Shown: positions 43,159-51,394, counted from the first letter of the stretch. The stretch is 64,000 nucleotides of DNA from JANSYL01 sp965229695 (GCA_965229695.1 OZ245921.1:2728001-2792000), one strand, 5' to 3'. The notes: a model not told the origin generated them from the letters alone. Numbers and translations: made by a program.

Positions 43159-44418
43159 TCAGCGTCCAAGCAGCACTTCGGAAAGGTCGTCGCGCCACGC
43201 GCCCCGGTCCAGCCCGAACTCATAACCGACCTGAAACAAGCCGGACATGTAAACAGGGTCGAAAAACTGTGCGGGTTCCTCGCGAAACTCAACAGGGATT
43301 GCGAGACCGCGCAGTTCTAGGCCGTCGCGCTCGGCAAGGGCTGCGATATGGGCGACATCCCCCAAACCTTGCGAACGCAGAAGCGCATCATAGGTCCACT
43401 CGGCCAAAGGTCGGAACCGATCACTTTGATGCTCAAACCGTGACTCCAAGCGATCATTTTGGATAAGCCAAATCGTGTTTTGATGATGGGCAAGCCCCAG
43501 ATCGTTGAGCACTTCCCCCATGCGCAACCCTTGCGGATAGACAAAAACGTGCTGCGAGACCGCGCCATCCACATGCAGCTCCGACCGGACCTCTTCGCCA
43601 TTGGTGACTTCGATCACCACCGGGTCAAACACCAGCGGGATGGAGGCCGAAGCAAGGATGATCTGGCGTACCAGGTCCGCGGCATCCGGTGTGCCGACAC
43701 TGGCAATCGCACCAAGATCCCAAAGCACCGGACGCTCGGCGTCAACATATGTCGTTCCAACGATCAAACGCCGGCCGCGCGCATGTTCCGCGGCAATTTG
43801 CGCGATCATTTCATCGGTTAGCTCGCGTTCAATCGCTGCGCGAAGCGGTCGGTTATTGGCAAGGCTGCGCCCTGACAACACGGTGCCCACGACGCGAAAT
43901 CGCGCCACATCGCGCGTGCTGGTTTCGGTGTAAAAACGTTCAAGGGCGGAGTCATAGCTTTGCCCAAGAAAGGCAAAGGGTGCGATGATGGCACCTGTCG
44001 AGATGCCCGTTACAATGTCGAATTCGGGTCGCGTGCCACTTGCACTCCAGCCCGACAAAACCCCGGCGCCGAAGGCCCCGTTGGCGCCACCGCCAGATAA
44101 AGCCAGGATGTTGACGCCGCTACCAGGGCGGTGGTGATCCAGGACATTGCGGAACTCTTCGACCACAAGGCTAGTGTCGAAATCCACCAAATCTCCGAAG
44201 AAGCGCACCTCTTCTGGCATACCAACGGGTACAAAGCTTTCGTAGGTTTCTGCTTCGGGCGGCGGCAAATCGCGGACCGATGCGCAGCCGGCAAGAAATG
44301 TCAAAGCCACCGCTCCCGCAAAGCCAATGCGGCGGCGTTTGATGCCGGTTTTCGCAGGGCTTTGGGGGTTTGTGCGTTCAGGCATCTGTTGCGCCATTTG
44401 CTTTGTCTCGGCCATCAT
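43159..44418 (-). CDS. Patatin-like phospholipase lipoprotein
   Basis: 419-aa patatin-family lipase. A lipobox LAGC (Cys45) follows a positively charged start and a hydrophobic stretch (FAGAVALTFLAG), so it is a lipoprotein exposed to the periplasm or outer membrane. The oxyanion loop SGGGANGAFGAG is at 108-119, the nucleophile Ser140 is in GISTG, and the catalytic Asp284 is in DGA, completing the Ser-Asp dyad. The start at 44418 has GAGG 8 nt upstream; 44415 is an alternative. It is the last gene of the small operon that begins at the TetR-controlled promoter at 45.7 kb, 10 nt after the pentapeptide protein. A link to membrane-lipid stress is inferred from the pump. Confidence 0.85.
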   Translation of the reverse strand: MMAETKQMAQQMPERTNPQSPAKTGIKRRRIGFAGAVALTFLAGCASVRDLPPPEAETYESFVPVGMPEEVRFFGDLVDFDTSLVVEEFRNVLDHHRPGSGVNILALSGGGANGAFGAGVLSGWSASGTRPEFDIVTGISTGAIIAPFAFLGQSYDSALERFYTETSTRDVARFRVVGTVLSGRSLANNRPLRAAIERELTDEMIAQIAAEHARGRRLIVGTTYVDAERPVLWDLGAIASVGTPDAADLVRQIILASASIPLVFDPVVIEVTNGEEVRSELHVDGAVSQHVFVYPQGLRMGEVLNDLGLAHHQNTIWLIQNDRLESRFEHQSDRFRPLAEWTYDALLRSQGLGDVAHIAALAERDGLELRGLAIPVEFREEPAQFFDPVYMSGLFQVGYEFGLDRGAWRDDLSEVLLGR

Positions 44419-44428
44419 CGAGTATGCC

Positions 44429-45415
44429 TCAGCTTGGGGCTTGCGAAATCTCTGCCACGTTCTGTCGGGGAGGCGCACCGGGCGGGCTGATAACAGCACC
44501 AAGCAGGCTGGCACCCGAAAGGTTGGTTCCGGTCAGATCGGCGCCTCGCAGATCCGCCCCGTCAAGCAACGCCGCGCCAAGGTTTGCATCACGTAAATCC
44601 GCGCCGCGAAAATCCGTGCGGCGCAGATCCAACCGAAACGCGGCCGCCCCCTGCGCGCCGCGCCGTTCAAAGTCGAGGTCCAGCGCGCTGCGCCGTCCCA
44701 GGATTTGAATGGCCATGGCCACATCGGGGCGCAGCGTCCGCTCGGGCATCATGGATCGGCGCGGCGCGTTTTGGCGCAAGTAAGCGCAGATTAGCTCGAT
44801 GACCGTCAGGTAGTGGGCCCGATTAGCGCGCGCGAGCTTCTCCAAAAATAGCAGTGCAGCGACGCGCGCTTCGACATTAGGAATGTCGATCTGCACGCCG
44901 TTTTGTGCCGAACTGCGCACAGCCCCGAGCTGATCCACCGCCTTCTGGAACCGATCCCCCAAAATCCCAAGCTCAGTTGCCTGGGTGGTGCGCTCTCCAA
45001 GCCAAATTCGAATGAAGGTAAAGGGGATCGCAAAGGTCAGCGCCATCACCGCCAATAAGGTGCCGATGGCATAGGCGATGCCCCGAATAGCCGATTTTTG
45101 CTCAAGGCTGCCGTCCGAGGCGGCAACCGTGTCGTTCAATAGCTGGAACAGATCGGTCAGCAACTGAGGCAATCGGCTGACAAATGGCAGGGTACTTGTG
45201 AAGAAATAGACAGCGGCCGCAGCAACCAGCAGCAACAGGTAATTTGCGATCAACCAAGACTGAAACCGTTCGAGATAAAGCGCCAACCGCGGCGGCAAGA
45301 TCCGCCGCGAGAACAAGATCATAACCAAAACCATAGCGACTAGGATTATTGGCCAGGTCGCCGAGAGCAACGTGGCGAGCGTGCCAAAGTCGCCTGATGA
45401 GGAAGTTTGGCCCAT
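44429..45415 (-). CDS. Membrane protein with C-terminal pentapeptide repeats
   Basis: About 329 aa. The N-terminal half has two to three predicted transmembrane segments (ATWPIILVAMVLVMILFS; WLIANYLLLLVAAAAVYFF; GIAYAIGTLLAVMALTFAI), then a soluble stretch similar to pentapeptide-repeat membrane proteins of bacteria (RTTQATELGILGDRFQKAVDQLG). The C-terminus carries about eight pentapeptides of the A(D/N)LxX type (FRGADLRDANLGAALLDGAD...), the repeated right-handed beta-helix. The start at 45415 is preferred because it lies 5 nt after the stop of the 94-aa gene; 45448 also lacks an RBS. Function unknown; the association with a TetR-controlled small protein and a lipase is described in the findings. 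Confidence 0.7.
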   Translation of the reverse strand: MGQTSSSGDFGTLATLLSATWPIILVAMVLVMILFSRRILPPRLALYLERFQSWLIANYLLLLVAAAAVYFFTSTLPFVSRLPQLLTDLFQLLNDTVAASDGSLEQKSAIRGIAYAIGTLLAVMALTFAIPFTFIRIWLGERTTQATELGILGDRFQKAVDQLGAVRSSAQNGVQIDIPNVEARVAALLFLEKLARANRAHYLTVIELICAYLRQNAPRRSMMPERTLRPDVAMAIQILGRRSALDLDFERRGAQGAAAFRLDLRRTDFRGADLRDANLGAALLDGADLRGADLTGTNLSGASLLGAVISPPGAPPRQNVAEISQAPS

Positions 45416-45419
45416 CACT

Positions 45420-45704
45420 TCAGCGCCCCCGGCGGCTGTCGCCGACATTAATGTGGGTCTGCGCATGCGCCACTGGCCGAAGGACCGCCTGAACCAGCGG
45501 CTGAGCGAGGTCGGTAGACGAGGCGGTAGTCGTACTTGGCGTGCTTTTCGTTGTCGGACTAAAGGGCAAGCAGATTGCAAGCAGGATCATCAAAACAATC
45601 GCTTTTCTCTCATCTTTTGCTGGCCATCGGGCTGGGTGACCCCACGGCGCCTCGATGGGTTGGCCAGTGTCTGCTTGGCTCGGTCTTGGGGCGGTCTGCA
45701 TCAT
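45420..45704 (-). CDS. Small hypothetical protein with one hydrophobic helix (94 aa)
   Basis: Not recognised. 94 aa with a proline-rich cytoplasmic-looking N-terminus (about 1-33), a hydrophobic segment KAIVLMILLAICLPF (about 34-50), and a Ser/Thr-rich tail. GGAG lies 7 nt before the ATG at 45704. It begins 17 nt after the TetR site D1 and ends 5 nt before the pentapeptide gene, so it is probably translated and coupled to it. It may be a type II inner-membrane protein or a poor signal sequence. Without a homologue search its function is unknown, and it could be a spurious frame. Confidence 0.5.
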   Translation of the reverse strand: MMQTAPRPSQADTGQPIEAPWGHPARWPAKDERKAIVLMILLAICLPFSPTTKSTPSTTTASSTDLAQPLVQAVLRPVAHAQTHINVGDSRRGR

Positions 45705-45720
45705 CGCATCACTCCAATAT

Positions 45721-45735
45721 CTGAAAAGCTTTCAG
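45721..45735. promoter_or_regulatory. TetR operator site D1 (small protein/pentapeptide/patatin operon)
   Basis: CTGAAA-AGC-TTTCAG, a perfect consensus match, 17 nt upstream of the minus-strand small-protein gene. Confidence 0.7.
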
Positions 45736-45772
45736 CTTATCTAGCAGCAGATTCCCCTAGCGTCAATATAAT

Positions 45773-45787
45773 CTGAAAAACTTTCAG
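45773..45787. promoter_or_regulatory. TetR operator site D2 (shared intergenic region)
   Basis: CTGAAA-AAC-TTTCAG, perfect. It lies near the centre of the divergent region, 69 nt from the small-protein start and 128 nt from tetR, so it could affect both. Confidence 0.7.
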
Positions 45788-45888
45788 TTCACATTGTGAT
45801 CACTAATAAGAAAGCTCGATTTGACGTGGCGGAATCCAAGCAGCGTCAAATGTGCCGCGTTGAATATTGGGGCGCACCTGACTTATAT

Positions 45889-45903
45889 CTGAAAAAGGGT
45901 CAG
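45889..45903. promoter_or_regulatory. TetR operator site D3 (tetR autoregulation)
   Basis: CTGAAA-AAG-GGTCAG, a perfect left half and a right half with two mismatches. It ends 11 nt before the tetR start codon, where binding would block its translation/transcription start, consistent with autoregulation. Confidence 0.6.
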
Positions 45904-45914
45904 ATTGGTGTGTT

Positions 45915-46616
45915 ATGAGAACAACAGAACCGCGCAGCGAACCCATTCGCCAGCCGACGCAGGTGCGCAGCCAAAAACGCGTGGAGCAAATCTTGCTCTC
46001 TGCCAAAGAGGTGTTGGCCGAGACTGGGAGTAGCAACCTCAAGATGTCCCAGATCGCTTCGGTGGCGGGGATCTCGGTCAGTTCTATCTATCAGTACTTC
46101 CCGAACAAGTCTGCCATCCTTGCCGCGCTTTGCGACGAGTATCTTGAAGCCTTTCGCGACGTGGTGCGACAAGCGTTCGAAGACAAACCGAAAACCGTCA
46201 CCGATATGGTGAACCGAACGATCGAGCTTTTGGATGGGTATTACGAGTTCATCCGCTCAGAACCGGTTTGGAAAGATGTTTGGTCCGGCGCAGGGTCCGA
46301 CAAAAACATCGAAGCGGTCGCCGATGCTGACACCCTGCAAAACGTTGAAGTGATCTTTGATGGGTCAAAGCACCTGTTTCCCGAGGCCGAACATCCGGAC
46401 TATCGGCGCATGCTTTTCTTGATCATCACATGGGGCGGGAAAGCCGCCGATGCAGGTATTGAGTTGAGCGAGGAAGAGGGTAAGCGCCTACTGGATCAAG
46501 CTAAGATCATGCTCATGGATAGTTGGCGCGACCACGTGTTCCCCTTGGCGCGCCCTGAGGCGCTGGGTGATTTCTCTGGGCCGCTGTCACGCATCCCGAT
46601 TGTGCGAAGAGGATGA
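45915..46616 (+). CDS. TetR/AcrR family transcriptional regulator
   Basis: 233-aa TetR regulator. N-terminal HTH: RVEQILLSAKEVLAETGSSNLKMSQIASVAGISVSSIYQYFPNKSAILAAL, residues about 22-71, with the typical YxYFxNK at the recognition-helix end. The C-terminal ligand domain has no family-specific motif that I recognise. It is divergent from the small-protein operon. CTGAAA-N3-TTTCAG sites lie next to it and at the two other promoters of this region, so it probably represses all of them and itself. The ATG at 45915 has no strong RBS upstream; part of that space is the operator. Confidence 0.88.
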   Translation: MRTTEPRSEPIRQPTQVRSQKRVEQILLSAKEVLAETGSSNLKMSQIASVAGISVSSIYQYFPNKSAILAALCDEYLEAFRDVVRQAFEDKPKTVTDMVNRTIELLDGYYEFIRSEPVWKDVWSGAGSDKNIEAVADADTLQNVEVIFDGSKHLFPEAEHPDYRRMLFLIITWGGKAADAGIELSEEEGKRLLDQAKIMLMDSWRDHVFPLARPEALGDFSGPLSRIPIVRRG

Positions 46617-47071
46617 GTGATGAACGGCCTGTCGGTATAATCTGGCCAGCAGCGATCCTCGAAGAATGGCAAACGTATCATTGATACACTCGCTTCTCTG
46701 GCACTAGGTTTTCGGGCAGGGACAGACCCTTAATTGCCGACCAAATGCTACTTGGTTTTTAGACATTCTAGCTGGTTCTCTCGATGTCCTGATCAGAGCC
46801 GCACGGAAACCGCGGCAAGAGTACGAGTCGGATATGCAAAGCGATCATGTTGGCAACGGCGACCAAAGACCAAGTGCAACTCAATTGCCCTTTGACTTGG
46901 CGATGCGTCAACGCGTGGGACCTAGCCTCCACGCTCGTCTAGCTTGCGGCCGAAAATCCACTCATTGCGCGACACCTAATGCGCCAAGCCGCCAACCTGG
47001 GTCCTTGTCGCCGAAGCTCCCGAATGCGGGGGGCGCAGAGCGCATAATTCGACAGTTTCGCACAGAACCTA

Positions 47072-47127
47072 GGGGGCATATGCCCCCACCCCCCAACCAA
47101 CGTAAGACAACCGGGGGCAAATGCCCC
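47072..47127. repeat. Pair of GGGGCA(T/A)ATGCCCC palindromes
   Basis: GGGGGCATATGCCCCC (47072-47087) is a perfect 16-nt palindrome; about 25 nt later GGGGCA-AA-TGCCCC (47114-47127) repeats the arms. They lie upstream of the octamer array and may bind a dimeric protein. Confidence 0.6.
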
Positions 47128-47290
47128 TAAACGACCAAATCTCATGGCTTTTCTCGCGTGACCCGGTGCGTTTGCGCACAACTCGGATCGCACCCCCACG
47201 GCATCCGGTCGTCCAGGCGCTAGGGATCACGGACTGGGACTTCAAGTTTTTCCGCAGCGCAGCATGACCGCATATGCCCTTCTGCCGGGG

Positions 47291-47340
47291 TGATCCAGTG
47301 ATCCAGCGTGATCCAGTGAATGATTCAAATCGCTGGATCA
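47291..47340. repeat. TGATCCAG octamers, three direct and one inverted
   Basis: TGATCCAG at 47291-47298, 47299-47306 and 47309-47316, and its complement CTGGATCA at 47333-47340. Further CTGGATCA copies are at 47555-47562 and 47633-47640. They differ by one base from the unit of the tandem array at 47377. Confidence 0.7.
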
Positions 47341-47376
47341 CCTTAACCCTTTGACCTAAAGTATTTTTTCGGATTC

Positions 47377-47448
47377 TGATCTAGTGATCTAGTGATCTAG
47401 TGATCTAGTGATCTAGTGATCTAGTGATCTAGTGATCTAGTGATCTAG
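47377..47448. repeat. Nine tandem copies of TGATCTAG (iteron-like array)
   Basis: 72 nt made of nine perfect copies of the 8-nt unit TGATCTAG, each containing GATC and a CTAG. Directly after it comes an AT-rich stretch (AATTTGGAG then long A/T runs, 47449-47500). Short perfect direct repeats beside an AT-rich region match plasmid and phage origins with iterons. The nearest replication gene (primase-VapE) is 386 nt away on the minus strand. Simple slippage expansion is the alternative explanation. Confidence 0.7.
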
Positions 47449-47764
47449 TGAATTTGGAGTAAATAGAAGTATAAAAAAGATGATGATAAGTGGTTCAGAG
47501 ATTGAACTACTTTGTGACATCATCTTTTTCCGGGCGGCCTTCCTAGGAGATTCACTGGATCACCCCCCGGAAATCAGCCACAAGCCACGGAAAGCATTAC
47601 CGTTTTCCTGATTCAGCGATTTTTGACAACCGCTGGATCACCCTTCCATTTTTCGGCAGCTTTTCGGATTCCGCGATGCAGCACCGGGCAGATCGGTCAC
47701 CGGGCGTCCGCGAGCGATGCGAGCCGGTTTGCACGCCGGGCTGCCGACAGCCGCTCACCCCCAC

Positions 47765-47802
47765 CCCGAAAAAGCGAAAACCCGACCTGATGGACCGGGT
47801 TT
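47765..47802 (-). terminator. Intrinsic terminator of the primase-VapE gene
   Basis: On the minus strand the stem AAACCCG...CGGGTTT (47796-47802 paired with 47778-47784, 11-nt loop) is followed by TTTCGCTTTTTC. The stem begins about 30 nt after the VapE stop at 47834, a good arrangement for a rho-independent terminator. Confidence 0.7.
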
Positions 47803-47833
47803 CAACTCATCGTTGTGGCGTTCGGACTCGGAC

Positions 47834-50428
47834 TCAGTCTAGCAGGTCATCGACCTCACCTCGGGCGACTTCCGGCTCCTCTGACGCAGGCACCCACAAA
47901 GGTCCGTCGCCCTCCCGGCAGAACCACACCTGTTGGCCGGAGCCGTGACGGCGGACTTTGCCGAGTCGCGTCCACCCCTCCAGCTTTTCGAGCGCCTGGC
48001 CGAAGTGGCTGGTCCGCACGTTTCGGAAGCGGCGAAAGATCGGCGTATCGGCCAACGCCTCGAACGCTATCTGTGCGGTGACCATGTTGCGGACCATCGG
48101 TGTCTCGTCGCCCAGGTATTCGTCCACCGCCAGGCCCTTCTCGTCGGTGATCTCCTCGGCGACCACGGGCGTATCCACCCAATCCCTGATCGCGTCTGCG
48201 ATCTCCTCGGCGACCGTCTGCTTACGGTTGCTCTCGGCGATCTGCGTCTGCTCCTCAATCGCCTCGGGATCACGCAGATCGAGCCACAGATCACCGCGAG
48301 GCTGGTCCTCCCGCATCTCCAGGTATACCTGGTATGCCTCACCCCAGAGTGCCCATAGGCGGCTCTTGAGCCGGTCGGTGTCGATGGGATCGAACCGCGT
48401 CTTGGTCGTCTCCCACACGAGGAAGCGACGGACAGAGGTCGGGTCAGACAAGAAGTCCTTGTTGTTCGAGGTGCCGACAAACACGTTGCGGCGATACCAG
48501 AAGGTCTCACGCCTGGCGTAGGCCAGCCGGTGCTGATCCCCAGAGGAGGACAGCTCGCCCTTGAGCGTTTCGCTGTCGGCTCGCTTGGCCTGGATCATCT
48601 CGGCCATCTCCAAGCACCACCAGCCGCGCAGGGCTTCGATCAGTCTGCCGGTCTCTTTCAGTTCGACCTTCAACTCGGTGCAATAGTTCGGGTAGAGGGT
48701 TTGCCAGAAGGTCGATTTCCGCGTGCCGGTCTCACCTTGGATCACGGCCATCACGTCGAACTTGCAGCCCGGTTCGAAGATGCGGGCGATGGACCCGACC
48801 AGGAACACGACCGCGGACTCCCGGTGGAACTTGGTATCCGGGCAGCCCAGATAGTCGATAGCCAGGCGCTCCAGTTCACCCCTGGGGCTGCCTTTGCCCG
48901 TCCAGGTGCTGTGCCAGTCGTAGATCAGTTCCTTGACCGGGTTCACGCGGTTCAGGTCCGCAGCGCCCACAACGCCCGCCTGGATATTATCCTTGGAGAA
49001 GTTCGCCTCCAGGCCGCCCAGATCGAGCGGCGAGGAGCAGAGCAGTTTGATCGAGGTGTCGTGTTCGTCGGCCCACTTGATCCCGGATTTGCCGAGGCGA
49101 CGGATCACGGTGGGCTGCGGCAGCCCGACTTTGCGCCATACCAGCGGAGCCAGTGCGATAGGGTCCTTGGTGAACTCGTTGTAGCCGATCTTGCCTTTGA
49201 AGGCCGGATGGTTCCGGCAGATCGTCATGGCGTTGAAGGACGACGTGGAGTCGATCTCGCCGTTGGCCTTTCTCAGCAGTAGGGACAGCCATTCGCTATC
49301 GGCCTTCTGCTTCTTCTTTTTCTTCGGCTTCCCCTCGCCCAGGAGCGCGTCGATCTCGTCGTCGTCCTCCGGCGGCAGGTCGTCATCATCCAGGCGGTCG
49401 CCCAGGTCGGACGTGTCACGATTTTCCGATTCCTTTGACACGTTCTGCCGGTCGTGTTCAGAATCCGGCGTTTCTTCATCATCTTCCGGCGGCAGATCGT
49501 CGTCGTCCAGCATTGCGTCATTGCGGTCGAACTCCTCGGCCACGACCTTCGGGTCTTTGCGGCAGAACTCGACCATCGCCTTGTAGGATCGCTGGTTGCC
49601 AGGGAGGGTGTCCGCCCGTTGGCCTTCGTCCAGGTGTCCGAACTTGTGCAACCGCACCATGTCGAAGGCGTTGTGCATCCCGGACGCCGGGTCCGAGTAG
49701 TGCATGGAATAGACGAACAGGCCGTCATCGTAGACGACCACACCGTTGTTGGCGCTCCCGGAGTGGAGGTTGTATCGAACGTCGCTCGCGTTCGGGCTGC
49801 GGGTGTAGATGTCGGGCAAAAACGTGTCGATGGCGTCTTCGATGTTGTAGACCCGGCAGAAGGCACCGATGGGTTCGGGCTTCGTCGTCGGGTCCTCCAT
49901 CTTGACGCTGGGGTCTTTTAGGCCGTTCTTCTTCTCGTCCGTTCGGTAGGGCAGGTTGAGGTAGTCGTCCCAGCCAGGGTGGCGGGATAGGAACTCATCC
50001 ACGTCCAGGATGTCGCCAGACAGGTTTTCTTCCCACCAATAGTCCTGCCCTTTGGAGATCGACGGCCAGAACATCGTCTGGTTGGGGCGGAAACTCACGC
50101 CGTCCACCATCTCGATGGACTCATCAGGGTCGTCTAGCAGGTAGGTCGAGACCAGGCGGATGACCGCGTTGGCCTCCTCCGGCGTCATCTCCCGATTGAC
50201 GGGGATTGCCAGACGGAACTTGGGCTTCTCGGGGTAGTGTGATCGCGAGGTGTGCGCGAGCCAGTAGAACTCCGAGATCAGCGTAAAGCCGTTTCGAACA
50301 TCCATCACCTGGTCTGGGTTCGCGTGGTCGATGTCGAAGACGGCCATCGTCTTGGCCCAGATGTCCGTCACCTTGCGGCTTTTGCCCTCGTATCGCGCAG
50401 CGGTCCAGTTCCCCGCGCTGATCTTCAT
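47834..50428 (-). CDS. Primase-VapE/VirE helicase replication protein
   Basis: 864-aa protein. The N-terminus has an AEP-primase-like motif AVFDIDH (residues 29-35, hhhDhD) and a HTSRSHYPEKPKFRLAIPV segment, as in phage and plasmid primases. A C-terminal SF3-like VirE/VapE ATPase (about 520-730) has the Walker A motif GETGTRKST at 565-573. Between them lies an acidic linker with two copies of LDDDDLPPEDD (307-317, 346-356) and a lysine-rich patch (369-375). The start at 50428 is supported only by an upstream TAA four codons before it; no RBS is seen, so the N-terminus could be truncated. It probably unwinds and primes DNA of a mobile element. The octamer repeats and terminator lie downstream of it. 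No integrase or capsid gene is in sight. Confidence 0.8.
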   Translation of the reverse strand: MKISAGNWTAARYEGKSRKVTDIWAKTMAVFDIDHANPDQVMDVRNGFTLISEFYWLAHTSRSHYPEKPKFRLAIPVNREMTPEEANAVIRLVSTYLLDDPDESIEMVDGVSFRPNQTMFWPSISKGQDYWWEENLSGDILDVDEFLSRHPGWDDYLNLPYRTDEKKNGLKDPSVKMEDPTTKPEPIGAFCRVYNIEDAIDTFLPDIYTRSPNASDVRYNLHSGSANNGVVVYDDGLFVYSMHYSDPASGMHNAFDMVRLHKFGHLDEGQRADTLPGNQRSYKAMVEFCRKDPKVVAEEFDRNDAMLDDDDLPPEDDEETPDSEHDRQNVSKESENRDTSDLGDRLDDDDLPPEDDDEIDALLGEGKPKKKKKQKADSEWLSLLLRKANGEIDSTSSFNAMTICRNHPAFKGKIGYNEFTKDPIALAPLVWRKVGLPQPTVIRRLGKSGIKWADEHDTSIKLLCSSPLDLGGLEANFSKDNIQAGVVGAADLNRVNPVKELIYDWHSTWTGKGSPRGELERLAIDYLGCPDTKFHRESAVVFLVGSIARIFEPGCKFDVMAVIQGETGTRKSTFWQTLYPNYCTELKVELKETGRLIEALRGWWCLEMAEMIQAKRADSETLKGELSSSGDQHRLAYARRETFWYRRNVFVGTSNNKDFLSDPTSVRRFLVWETTKTRFDPIDTDRLKSRLWALWGEAYQVYLEMREDQPRGDLWLDLRDPEAIEEQTQIAESNRKQTVAEEIADAIRDWVDTPVVAEEITDEKGLAVDEYLGDETPMVRNMVTAQIAFEALADTPIFRRFRNVRTSHFGQALEKLEGWTRLGKVRRHGSGQQVWFCREGDGPLWVPASEEPEVARGEVDDLLD

Positions 50429-51308
50429 AACCAGGGCTTACCCACGGGTGTACGCGTCTCTCGAGCGAAAGGCTGACACGGCCAGCTTAGTTCAAAGCGT
50501 CTTATGGACAGAATTGGCCGTAAGCTGGTTGCGAACCATCCGGGTGCTGTCGCCCTATTGGACCTCTAGAAACATGCTACCGCGGTCTAAAACAAACGAC
50601 CCGCTGGTTCCGCTTCTCTCATCCACCCATCAATGCCCTCAGTGGCTGCTGCTTGGCCCTGGGGCCAAGCGCTGGGCGTGTGTCACGCCAGCTAGCACGA
50701 CCATCAAAATGCGCTCCACGCAAGACCGCCGCGTCGTCGCGGCAAAACCCATCCTCCGTGTACCAGAAACTCTATTTCATTTGGCGTGTTCGACCGTTGT
50801 CGGAGGCGGCAGTGGAGAAAGAGCCTTAGATGATGGTATGATTTGTGGTACTATCCAAATATAGTCTCATAAAACCCTGAAAAGTAAATAATATCGATTC
50901 CGGTGCTCGCCTCCACGCAGTCTTGTTGGTGTTTGCCACAAAAGCTCCAAAATCACCTCGATATCTATCTGCGGCCTGCATTCGCGTCTCTTTTACGATC
51001 CGCATGCGGCTTGACTGGTAGTGGCTCGTCAGGCTCAGACCGGAACCTGAAATCATCCTTGGTCGCCCATCGATACAATCAAAAGCATCATCAGACGCGA
51101 CGGGGCAGTATTGGTGTTCCCAACATGCGAAATATGCCCTTTCGTCAAAAGCCTTCTGATCGGATCGAACCGACGAAACGCACCGACGGAAAACTAGCGC
51201 CGGTCCGGACATTCGTCGCAAGCCTCCGGAGATTTTGGGAAATGGGCTGAATCGATTTGCGTCGGATGACGCCGAAAGCGTCGGCATCTTTGCTCTGCAA
51301 AGAGCCTT
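50429..51308. other. Non-coding stretch between the VapE gene and tRNA-Leu
   Basis: About 880 nt, AT-richer than the surroundings in its middle, with no gene I can support. The long frames crossing it either read antisense to the VapE start or translate the tRNA, so they are rejected. A 5-bp stem GACGC/GCGTC at 51268-51282 lies behind the tRNA on the minus strand and may help terminate it. The sequence may be the other end of the island. Confidence 0.5.
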
Positions 51309-51394
51309 TGGTGCGGGCGGTGGGACTCGAACCCACACGGCCATACGGCCCACGGATTTTAAGTCCGATATGTCTACCATTCCATCACGCCCGC
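51309..51394 (-). tRNA. tRNA-Leu (anticodon UAA)
   Basis: The minus strand reads GCGGGCG...CGCCCGC for the acceptor stem (51388-51394 with 51313-51319), then discriminator A and an encoded CCA (51309-51311). The anticodon stem-loop is TCGGA-CTTAAAA-TCCGT, anticodon TAA. A GGTTCGAGTCC T-loop is present, and the long variable arm (CCGTATGG region) is as expected for a leucine tRNA. Its 3' end points towards the VapE island, a common arrangement for integration at a tRNA, but no duplicated 3' end was found on the other side. Confidence 0.95.

Larger units (their letters stand above)
46617..47833. other. Repeat-rich non-coding region between tetR and the VapE gene
   Basis: About 1.2 kb with no gene supported. 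It has a weak hairpin ACCAA...TTGGT followed by a T-run at 46740-46760, two related palindromes (47072-47127), the octamer repeats from 47291 to 47448, an AT-rich stretch at 47449-47530, further inverted octamers at 47555-47562 and 47633-47640, and the terminator of the VapE gene at 47765-47802. Short frames here have no RBS or family pattern. The contents look like a replication origin or maintenance locus of a mobile element. Confidence 0.6.

Noticed and set aside
47069..47341. 90-codon frame on the minus strand in the repeat region
   Set aside because: It runs across palindromes and octamers, has no RBS and no family pattern.
47377..47448. CRISPR-like array
   Set aside because: The units are 8 nt and contiguous, with no spacers and no cas genes.
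50331..50864. 177-codon plus-strand frame overlapping the VapE start
   Set aside because: It is mostly antisense to the VapE coding region and shows no family-like sequence.
46617..51308. Duplicated tRNA-Leu 3' end (attachment site) at the far end of the VapE island
   Set aside because: I looked for the tRNA 3' sequence in the 46.6-47.8 kb stretch and did not find a match, so no att sites are called.
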